Positions 24,086 to 31,998 of a stretch of 34,951 nt of DNA are shown here, one piece after another. The notes below the pieces were generated by a model, which was given only the letters and a program-made list of their open reading frames with translations, made no database searches and was not told where the DNA came from. Made by a program: the position numbers and the translations under genes. The first letter of the stretch is position 1. Each line of letters starts with the position of its first letter. Origin of the DNA: Myxococcota bacterium (GTDB lineage Bacteria; Myxococcota_A; UBA796); NCBI GenBank assembly GCA_029251165.1, contig JAQXDW010000118.1:1-34951 (forward strand). Reading direction: 5' to 3'.

Positions 24086-25047
24086 GTCTTCTTCCGGGAA
24101 AACGAGGCGGCGCGGCGGACCGTCCGGGGGATCGGAGAGACGACGGCGCCGTCTGCTGCACCGACCCACCACACCTGCTCCAAGGCACCGCCAGCGACGC
24201 TCTGCTCCAGGAGGGGATCAGCAGTCTCGGCCCACAGGATGTCGGCGCTGGTGAGGTGGATGGCTGCCGCCAGCTCTGCAGTGTGGAGACCAGCCTCACC
24301 GTGACGCCACAGCGGGCGCTCGTCGATGAGGACCTGCGCCAGTCCGCCGGGGCCTCGGGCCACCCGTGCAGCGCCGAGCCGGGACATGGCTGCTTGCCAG
24401 GCGAGGTAGCGGCTGTGGTGCTCTCGAGAGGTCGCTGCGGCGAGCACAGTCTCGGCGAGATCACCGCCGGGGACGTGGCGGTGGAAGCGCGCGCCGAGCT
24501 GCTGCAGCAGCCGGGTGAGCCAGTCTGGTCGCTCTCGGGGCAGGGTGGGAAAAGACTCGGTGCCGATGTAGACAGACTGCAGCGACAGCGCCAGGGCATC
24601 GAAGCTGGTGGCGAACAGCGCGCCGACGGTGATCCGCAGGGTCAGCCCGCCCGACAGCGCAGTGATCAGCCGAGGGTGGCGGACTGACTGCGCACGAAGC
24701 GCTCGGAACAGCAGCGGATCGAGCTCTATGGAGAGGGTCGCGGTGATGCTTCGCCGGTCGAGGTCATCGACCAGGGCGCGCGCAGCGACGGTGTCTGACC
24801 AGCTCGCCTGTGCGGGAAACGGCTCGGAGAGGACCTCCCCAGACTCACCGGGGCCCAGGAGCCTCCAGTGGTGCAGCAGCGCCAGGCAGTGCGGCTCGGA
24901 GAGGGCCGCAAAGACCAGCGCGATGCCATCGCCTAGCGCTGTGGAGGCGGGATCGGGACCGGCGACCCGGACGACCCGCTCCTGCTCGGTGAGGGTGAGG
25001 GTAGGGCAGTCGGCGAGGCCCTCGATCTGTACGCCAGAGATGAACAT
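24082..25047 (-). CDS. RecF/SMC-like protein lacking a P-loop (putative pseudo-ATPase)
   Basis: The protein has 321 aa from ATG 25047. The opening follows the layout of RecF/AAA_15-type ATPases (a strand pair, then the nucleotide loop, then helix ALGDGIALVFAAL), but where these have GPNGSGKST the sequence reads GPDPASTALGD (30-40), so the Walker A lysine and its neighbours are gone. Near residue 240 a Walker B-like VLIDE is kept, followed by a helix and a strand AETADPLL where family members have THSP. I infer an ancestral SMC-like ATPase that no longer binds or cleaves ATP. No Shine-Dalgarno sequence is clear. The reading as a real gene is good; the family call is by eye. Confidence 0.7.
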   Translation of the reverse strand: MFISGVQIEGLADCPTLTLTEQERVVRVAGPDPASTALGDGIALVFAALSEPHCLALLHHWRLLGPGESGEVLSEPFPAQASWSDTVAARALVDDLDRRSITATLSIELDPLLFRALRAQSVRHPRLITALSGGLTLRITVGALFATSFDALALSLQSVYIGTESFPTLPRERPDWLTRLLQQLGARFHRHVPGGDLAETVLAAATSREHHSRYLAWQAAMSRLGAARVARGPGGLAQVLIDERPLWRHGEAGLHTAELAAAIHLTSADILWAETADPLLEQSVAGGALEQVWWVGAADGAVVSPIPRTVRRAASFSRKKT

Positions 25048-25074
25048 GGGATGAATGTATCGCTGTGCTAAGAA

Positions 25075-25707
25075 GTGCGGGTGCTGCTCGTCTTCCTTCC
25101 CATCGCACACGCCGAGGGCTTCCTCGGCGTAGACTACGTCCCCGCTGGCCGTGCGGATCTGATCGCCGTTGAGGACGGGCAGACCTCTGGCACCGGAGCC
25201 GGGGAGTTCGACGGCATCCTCAGTCCACCGCTGACAGCGTGGGCAGGCACCATCAATGACCGCCGCGCCTGGCTGGGCGGTGTATCCGTGGCGTGGCGCT
25301 CGACGAGCACCTGGTCGGGCAGCCAGCGGACCACCAGTCGCCGTGGCGGAGTGCGTCTGGCGCTCGACCACCGCTCATATCTGGTTTCTCCCGATCCGGA
25401 CACCATCGCGCCCTGGCTTCAGGCGGGGGTGTACGGAATCATACCGTTTGCGGCTGAATATTCTGATTTATGGACACCGGAAGAGGCCCTGGCAATGGAT
25501 GCGGTGGCCGCAGAGTCTCGCAGCAGCATCGGCGGGGTTGGCCTCCGGGTCGGTGGCGGGGTGGCCTATGAGACCGACAGCGGACTCTCTCTTGGAGCCC
25601 GCGCACTCGTGGTCATCCATCAGGGCTTTCAGTACGATGATAGCGGACAGAGCGCCTCTACTGCGGTTCGCATGGAGCCCGCGATCTCTGTGGGCTGGAG
25701 GCTGTAG
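25075..25707 (+). CDS. Small exported protein, probable outer-membrane beta-barrel
   Basis: The protein has 210 aa from GTG 25075; upstream in-frame starts are blocked by a stop. A short signal peptide ends at about AHAEG (residues 1-14). The mature part has alternating strands, Gly/Ser-rich turns, and ends in ISVGWRL, which is compatible with a small 8-strand barrel. It is divergent from the SMC-like gene by 27 bases. No family is recognised. Confidence 0.65.
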   Translation: MRVLLVFLPIAHAEGFLGVDYVPAGRADLIAVEDGQTSGTGAGEFDGILSPPLTAWAGTINDRRAWLGGVSVAWRSTSTWSGSQRTTSRRGGVRLALDHRSYLVSPDPDTIAPWLQAGVYGIIPFAAEYSDLWTPEEALAMDAVAAESRSSIGGVGLRVGGGVAYETDSGLSLGARALVVIHQGFQYDDSGQSASTAVRMEPAISVGWRL

Positions 25708-25744
25708 ACCTCAGCCTGATGCCACGTGGGTCTTGCTTTCTCTT

Positions 25745-25768
25745 GAACGCTGCGATATTCGCGCGTTC
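25745..25768 (+). promoter_or_regulatory. Interrupted dyad upstream of the atp operon
   Basis: GAACGC (25745-25750) and GCGTTC (25763-25768) enclose GCG-ATATT-CGC, giving a stem of 6+3 bp with a one-base bulge. It lies in the 108-bp gap before the first ATP synthase gene, so it may be an operator or leader hairpin. A poor -35/-10 pair (TTGCTT 25733, GATATT 25754, 15-bp spacer) overlaps it. Tentative. Confidence 0.3.
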
Positions 25769-25815
25769 CTTCTGAGGTCCCTGCGCCTCTGCCATCCCAG
25801 CTTACAGGGCACGGC

Positions 25816-26247
25816 ATGAATATCGTCCCAATCCCATTGGTGGTCCTGCTTCAGGCCATTCCCTTTCTCCTGACGGTCGTCGCGCTCTACGCGATCATCC
25901 TCAAGCCGATGCTGGCGTACCTCGACTCCCGCAGTCAGGCGACAGAGGGTGCGCGCAAGGAAGCTGAGGGGCTCCAGGCTCAGGCCGAGGCGCAGACCAA
26001 CGAGTACGAGAAGCGCCTCAGTGCGGCTCGTGCCGAGGTCGTTGCGCTGCGTGCTGAGCACCGTAAGTCCGCGATGAAGTCCTACAACGACACCATGGAC
26101 ACCGCCCGAAAGGATGTCCAGGGTCAGATCAGCGAGGCCCTGTCTCAGCTGGACTCAGACCGCAGCACTGCCCGCGCGGAGCTGCGCACCACTGCCTCTA
26201 CCCTGGCCAACCAGATCACCGGTCGCATTCTCGACGGTGTCGCCTGA
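25816..26247 (+). CDS. atpF2: ATP synthase F0 subunit b'
   Basis: The protein has 143 aa. One N-terminal membrane span (about residues 8-28) is followed by KPMLAYLDSRSQ, the usual membrane-exit motif of b-type subunits, then a long charged helix for the peripheral stalk. It differs from the second b gene that follows, so the pair most likely forms a b/b' heterodimer as in photosynthetic and many delta-type bacteria. It opens the atp operon; genes for a and c are not in this window. Confidence 0.88.
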   Translation: MNIVPIPLVVLLQAIPFLLTVVALYAIILKPMLAYLDSRSQATEGARKEAEGLQAQAEAQTNEYEKRLSAARAEVVALRAEHRKSAMKSYNDTMDTARKDVQGQISEALSQLDSDRSTARAELRTTASTLANQITGRILDGVA

Positions 26248-26305
26248 GCGTGCTCGCTCAGTCGGCAGCCGCGTGTGTCCCGAACGTCTCCTGAGGTCTC
26301 CTGAA

Positions 26306-26902
26306 ATGAACCGCTGGATCACCCAGTCCCTTCCCATCCTCGCGCTGCTTGCGCTGTCCACTGGTGCAATGGCTGCCGGCGGAGAGGCCCACCACGCGAC
26401 CTTCGCTGAGGTTGGGTCGAAGATCGGCTTCCATGCCTTCAACCTTCTCATCCTCATTGCCCTCATCGTCTGGCTTGCCGGCGGTAAGATCAAGGATGCC
26501 CTCGCGAGCCGCTCGACCGGCATCCGGGTCGAGCTTGAGAGCGCCGCCAAGGCCAAGGCCGATGCAAAGGAGCGCTTTGATGCCCTCCAGGCACGCCTGG
26601 ACAGCCTCGACGCTCAGATCACGGGCATGCGGGCAGAGGCAGAGGCCGCGGCTGAGCTGGAGCGTGCCGCCATCGAGGCCCGCGCCGAGCGCGACGCCGC
26701 CATGCTGCGAGAGAACGCCCAGCGCTCCATTCGCGATGAGGCCACCCGCGCACGCGCAGAGCTTCGCCGCGAGGCCGTCGGGCTCGCCATCGAGCTTGCC
26801 GGGCAGCAGCTCCGCAGTCAGATCACCACTGAGCGCCAGGCCGGACTGACCAACCAGTTCCTCGCCAGCGTCGACAACAGCAACGGAGCCAACAATGGCT
26901 GA
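26306..26902 (+). CDS. atpF: ATP synthase F0 subunit b
   Basis: The protein has 198 aa from ATG 26306 with GAGG upstream; earlier in-frame starts run through the previous gene. It has an N-terminal signal-like hydrophobic stretch ending AMAAGG (residues ~8-25), then a membrane span (about 47-63, LLILIALIVWLAGGKIKD), then an Ala/Glu/Arg-rich helix to the end. The extra N-terminal segment resembles a cleavable signal peptide, as known for some chloroplast-type and delta-proteobacterial b subunits. Its end overlaps atpH by 8 bases. Confidence 0.9.
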   Translation: MNRWITQSLPILALLALSTGAMAAGGEAHHATFAEVGSKIGFHAFNLLILIALIVWLAGGKIKDALASRSTGIRVELESAAKAKADAKERFDALQARLDSLDAQITGMRAEAEAAAELERAAIEARAERDAAMLRENAQRSIRDEATRARAELRREAVGLAIELAGQQLRSQITTERQAGLTNQFLASVDNSNGANNG

Positions 26903-27437
26903 TGGCTCGCTCGCCCGCCGCTACGCACGGGCTCTCCTGTCCCTCGGAGTCGACCAGGGCTGCATCGACCAGCTCGGTGCCGACCTCGACACCTTCGCTG
27001 GCGTCCTCGATCAGGACGACGGGCAGCTCCGTGGCATCCTGAACAACCCTGGCCTGACCACCACGGAGCGCAAGAACGTGGTGGTTGCAGTGCTGAAGCT
27101 CCTGTCGCTTCATCAGCTGAGCCAGAACTTCATCAACCTGCTGGTGGACAAGAGCCGCCTGGGTGTCTTTGACGGCATCCGGCGCGCCTACACCGACATG
27201 GCTGATGAGCTTGCAGGTCGGGTTCGTGCGACGGTCACCACCGCTGCTCCCGCCGGCCTCACCACCGCCGACCAGATCCGCAAGGTCCTGGAGAGCAGCA
27301 CCGGGAAGACTGTCCTCATCGACTTCCTGGTGGACCCTGACCTCATCGGCGGCATCGTCGCTCAGGTCGGAGACACTGTCTACGACGCTAGCATTCGCGC
27401 CCGGCTCCAGAATCTCCGCGAGAACCTCTCGCGCTAG
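26895..27437 (+). CDS. atpH: ATP synthase F1 subunit delta
   Basis: The protein has 180 aa, the normal length. The N-terminal helical domain opens with the family motif LARRYARALLSLG and contains NNPGLTTTERKNVV. The C-terminal part has TGKTVLIDFLVDPDLIGGIVAQVGD and ends with SIRARLQNLRENL, all characteristic of OSCP/delta. It caps the F1 head and binds the b/b' stalk. It overlaps atpF by 8 bases, so the two are coupled. Confidence 0.95.
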   Translation: MADGSLARRYARALLSLGVDQGCIDQLGADLDTFAGVLDQDDGQLRGILNNPGLTTTERKNVVVAVLKLLSLHQLSQNFINLLVDKSRLGVFDGIRRAYTDMADELAGRVRATVTTAAPAGLTTADQIRKVLESSTGKTVLIDFLVDPDLIGGIVAQVGDTVYDASIRARLQNLRENLSR

Positions 27438-27488
27438 CCGGCGCTCTCTAAGAACTCCCCATAAAACACTTCGATTGCAGGAGCTCCG

Positions 27489-29066
27489 ATGAAGATCCGA
27501 GCAGAAGAGATCAGCCAGATCCTCAAGCAGCAGATCGAGAATTATGAGTCCCGTGTCCAGGTCTCCGAGACCGGCACCATTCTCTCTGTTGGTGATGGAA
27601 TTGCCCGTATTTATGGTCTGAAGAACGCCCTTGCCGGTGAGCTTCTCGACTTCCCCGGCGGCCTGAAGGGCATGGTCCTCAACCTCGAGGAGGACAACGT
27701 CGGTGCCGCACTGTTCGGCGACGACCGCAACCTCAAGGAAGGCGACACCGTCAGCCGCTCCGGCGAGATTGTCTCCGTTCCCGTCGGCCCTGCGCTGCTG
27801 GGTCGCGTCGTCGACGCACTGGGCAACCCCATCGACGGCAAGGGTCCGCTGCGCAACCCCGACGGCTCCGAGCCCCGCCGCATGCCTGTCGAGATCAAGG
27901 CACCTGGCATCGTCAAGCGCAAGAGCGTTCACGAGCCGATGCAGACTGGCATCAAGGCGATCGACGCCATGATCCCCGTCGGTCGTGGGCAGCGCGAGCT
28001 GGTCATCGGTGACCGTCAGACTGGCAAGACCGCCATCTGCATCGACACCATCATCAACCAGCGCGTCTTCAAGGATGATCCCAAGCGTCGCCTCCACTGC
28101 ATCTACGTCGCCATCGGCCAGAAGCAGTCGACCGTCGCTCAGGTTGTCAAGAAGCTCGAAGAAGCCGGCGCGATGGAGTACACCACCGTCGTCTCTGCGA
28201 CCGCTTCTCAGCCGGCACCGCTGCAGTTCATCTCTCCGTACACCGGTGTCACCATCGGCGAGTACTTCCGAGACAACGGCATCAACGGCGAGCCCGCCAG
28301 CATCGACAACCCGGGCCAGCACGCCCTGTGCATCTACGATGACCTCACCAAGCAGGCGAGCGCCTACCGTCAGCTCTCGCTGCTGCTCCGCCGCCCGCCG
28401 GGTCGCGAGGCCTACCCCGGTGATGTCTTCTACGTCCACAGCCGGCTGCTTGAGCGCGCTGCGAAGATGTCTGATCGTGACGGCGGCGGCTCCCTGACCG
28501 CGCTTCCGATCATCGAGACCCAGGCTGGAGACGTCTCCGCCTACATTCCCACCAACGTCATCTCGATCACCGACGGTCAGATCTTCCTGGAGAGCGACCT
28601 GTTCTTCCAGGGTGTCCGTCCGGCGGTCAACGTCGGTGTGTCGGTCTCTCGCGTCGGTGGCTCTGCACAGATCAAGGCCATGAAGGAAGAGGCGGGTCCG
28701 CTTCGTCTACAGCTTGCGCAGTACCGTGAGCTTCAGGCGTTCGCCCAGTTCGGCTCTGACCTTGACCCCTCCACCCAGCAGGCCCTCACTCGTGGTGCCC
28801 GCCTGGTCGAGATCCTCAAGCAGGGTCAGTTCAGCCCGGTCACCGTGCAGATGCAGATCGTCCACCTCATCGCTGGAAACAGCGGTGCCTGTGATGAGCT
28901 TCCAGCGGTCAAGGTTGTGTCGTTCATCGCGGATCTGAACACGCACTTCGAGAGCAACCACGCCGATCTTCTCGCAGAGATCATCGAGCGCGGAACCCTC
29001 AAGAAGAGCGACCTCCGGGACCGAATCACCTCTGCGATCAAGTCCTTCCGCGCATCCTGGCAGTAA
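27489..29066 (+). CDS. atpA: ATP synthase F1 subunit alpha
   Basis: The protein has 525 aa. It starts with the conserved N-terminus KIRAEEISQILKQQI and has Walker A GDRQTGKT at 174-181 (E. coli 169-176), followed by AICIDTIINQ. It also carries the PAINVG-like PAVNVGVSVSRVGGSAQ block with the arginine finger region. The C-terminus ends SAIKSFRASWQ. Alpha forms the non-catalytic sites of the F1 hexamer. AGGAG lies 5-6 bases before ATG. A 10-bp hairpin separates it from atpG. Confidence 0.98.
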   Translation: MKIRAEEISQILKQQIENYESRVQVSETGTILSVGDGIARIYGLKNALAGELLDFPGGLKGMVLNLEEDNVGAALFGDDRNLKEGDTVSRSGEIVSVPVGPALLGRVVDALGNPIDGKGPLRNPDGSEPRRMPVEIKAPGIVKRKSVHEPMQTGIKAIDAMIPVGRGQRELVIGDRQTGKTAICIDTIINQRVFKDDPKRRLHCIYVAIGQKQSTVAQVVKKLEEAGAMEYTTVVSATASQPAPLQFISPYTGVTIGEYFRDNGINGEPASIDNPGQHALCIYDDLTKQASAYRQLSLLLRRPPGREAYPGDVFYVHSRLLERAAKMSDRDGGGSLTALPIIETQAGDVSAYIPTNVISITDGQIFLESDLFFQGVRPAVNVGVSVSRVGGSAQIKAMKEEAGPLRLQLAQYRELQAFAQFGSDLDPSTQQALTRGARLVEILKQGQFSPVTVQMQIVHLIAGNSGACDELPAVKVVSFIADLNTHFESNHADLLAEIIERGTLKKSDLRDRITSAIKSFRASWQ

Positions 29067-29095
29067 GGGTCGCGCCCTCCGTCCCCCATCCCTGA

Positions 29096-29118
29096 CTCCG
29101 CTGGATCCTCCAGCGGAG
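29096..29118 (+). promoter_or_regulatory. Perfect 10-bp hairpin between atpA and atpG
   Basis: CTCCGCTGGA (29096-29105), loop TCC, and TCCAGCGGAG (29109-29118) form an uninterrupted stem within the 80-base gap. No T tract follows, so it is not a standard terminator. Possible roles are protection of the upstream mRNA, RNase processing, or partial attenuation to set subunit ratios. Confidence 0.6.
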
Positions 29119-29146
29119 CACTCAAGAGCCTCTCGGGAATAGCTAA

Positions 29147-30007
29147 ATGCCATCGCTCAGCGATATCCGACGCCGGATCACCTCAGTCAAGAACACCCGG
29201 AAGATCACCCGGGCGATGAAGCTGGTGTCCAGCGCCAAGCTCAAGAAGGCCAAGGATGCCGCCACTGCTGCCCAGCCCTACCAGCAGACCCTTCAGCGGG
29301 TCCTGGAGCGGGTCGTGGCGTCTGTTGCGGACATCGAGCATCCCCTGCTGACCGTCCCGGACAACGAGAACGATGTCCTGGTGGTCTACATTGGCTCTGA
29401 TCGTGGACTCTGTGGTGGCTTCAACAGCCAGCTGCTCAAGGCCACGACCATTCAGATCAAGCGCCTCCAGTCTGAGGGCAAGACGGTCCGCATGATTGTC
29501 TATGGCCGAAAGGGACTGGCGTACTTCAGCAACATGGATGTCGAGCTGATCGACACCCACACCAACAACGTGCCGGCGATGTTCGAGGGGCTCACTGCTG
29601 AGCTTGCTCAAGAACTCGTCGCGCGGCTGAACAAGAACGAATTTGGTACGGCGTACCTCGCCTACAACCGCTTCGTCTCCACCATGACGCAGGATCCGGT
29701 CCTCGACCAGCTCCTGCCGATGAGCGTGGAGATGGGTGATGAGGCCAGCGCTGGTGACTACCTCTATGAGCCCAGCGGCCAGGAGATCCTCGACGATCTC
29801 CTGCCCATGGCAATGCGAACCCGGGTGTTCCAGGCGTTCCTGGACACCGAGGCCGGAGAGCAGGCCAGCCGGATGACCGCCATGGACAATGCCACGCGCA
29901 ACGCTGGCGAGATGATTGACAAGCTCACCCTTCAGTACAACCGGGCACGCCAGGCTGCGATCACCACGGAGCTGATCGAGATCATCTCCGGTGCAGAAGC
30001 CCTGTAA
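29147..30007 (+). CDS. atpG: ATP synthase F1 subunit gamma
   Basis: The protein has 286 aa. The N-terminal helix IRRRITSVKNTRKITRAMKLV and the C-terminal helix MTAMDNATRNAGEMIDKLTLQYNRARQAAIT are the two strands of the central-stalk coiled coil and match the family signature closely. DRGLCGGFN is conserved in the Rossmann-like middle. The subunit rotates within alpha3beta3. It is followed by a 52-bp gap before atpD. Confidence 0.97.
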   Translation: MPSLSDIRRRITSVKNTRKITRAMKLVSSAKLKKAKDAATAAQPYQQTLQRVLERVVASVADIEHPLLTVPDNENDVLVVYIGSDRGLCGGFNSQLLKATTIQIKRLQSEGKTVRMIVYGRKGLAYFSNMDVELIDTHTNNVPAMFEGLTAELAQELVARLNKNEFGTAYLAYNRFVSTMTQDPVLDQLLPMSVEMGDEASAGDYLYEPSGQEILDDLLPMAMRTRVFQAFLDTEAGEQASRMTAMDNATRNAGEMIDKLTLQYNRARQAAITTELIEIISGAEAL

Positions 30008-30038
30008 GTACGCCCTGAATCCAACTTAATCAACCAAC

Positions 30039-30044
30039 TATAAT
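30039..30044 (+). promoter_or_regulatory. Possible internal -10 element before atpD
   Basis: TATAAT matches the consensus exactly and lies in the AT-rich 52-bp gap ahead of atpD, but no good -35 hexamer is found 16-18 bases upstream. The chance that it is only an unstructured, AT-rich ribosome-binding region is considerable. Confidence 0.2.
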
Positions 30045-30059
30045 ACCCGAGGAGCCATC

Positions 30060-31549
<1,490 letters not shown>

Positions 31550-31550
<1 letters not shown>

Positions 31551-31939
31551 TGCCTGTCGCCCTGAAGATCGTCACCCCGGCCGCCATCGCCCTCGAAAGC
31601 GAGGCCAATGAGGTCCAGATCCCGGGCTTCTATGGTGAGTACGGTGTGCTTCCCGATCACGCTCAGATGCTGACCCTCACCAAGCCTGGTGTCGTCACCA
31701 TCCACGGCGGTGATCATGCTGGGAAGCTGCTGGTGGGCAAGGGGCTGGCTGAGGTCGGCCCCCAGACCATCACGCTGCTCGTCGACCTCTGCGAGGAGGT
31801 CTCCGAGATCGACAAGGCCGCTGCCAAGCGGGAGCTGGAGCGCGCACAGGCAGACCTCAAGTCTGTCTCTGCAAACGGCCCCGAGGCCGCAGCCATTGCC
31901 GACCGCATCACGCTGGCTCAGGCTCGCATCAACGCCTGA
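31550..31939 (+). CDS. atpC: ATP synthase F1 subunit epsilon
   Basis: The protein has 129 aa. The N-terminal beta-sandwich includes the motif VQIPGFYGEYGVLPDHAQML, equal to the conserved G-x-x-G-x-L-P-x-H block, and GKGLAEVGPQTITLLVD. A two-helix C-terminus rich in Glu, Lys and Ala follows, which in this family can brake ATP hydrolysis. It ends the operon 24 bases before a strong terminator. Confidence 0.96.
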
Positions 31940-31962
31940 CCGAGACCATCGGTGAGACGCAC

Positions 31963-31990
31963 AGAGGCCCGGAGACGGGCCTCTTTTTTT
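31963..31990 (+). terminator. Rho-independent terminator of the atp operon
   Basis: AGAGGCCCG (31963-31971), GNRA-type loop GAGA (31972-31975) and CGGGCCTCT (31976-31984) form a perfect 9-bp stem, and a run of seven T begins at 31984. It stands between atpC and the convergent M1-like gene. Confidence 0.92.
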
Positions 31991-31998
31991 GTGGGGCC

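Noticed and set aside
26823..28439. Long minus-strand open frame (538 codons) across atpH and atpA
   Set aside because: It is antisense to strongly conserved ATP synthase genes, has no ribosome site and gives a Val/Asp/Leu-rich product of mirror-frame type.
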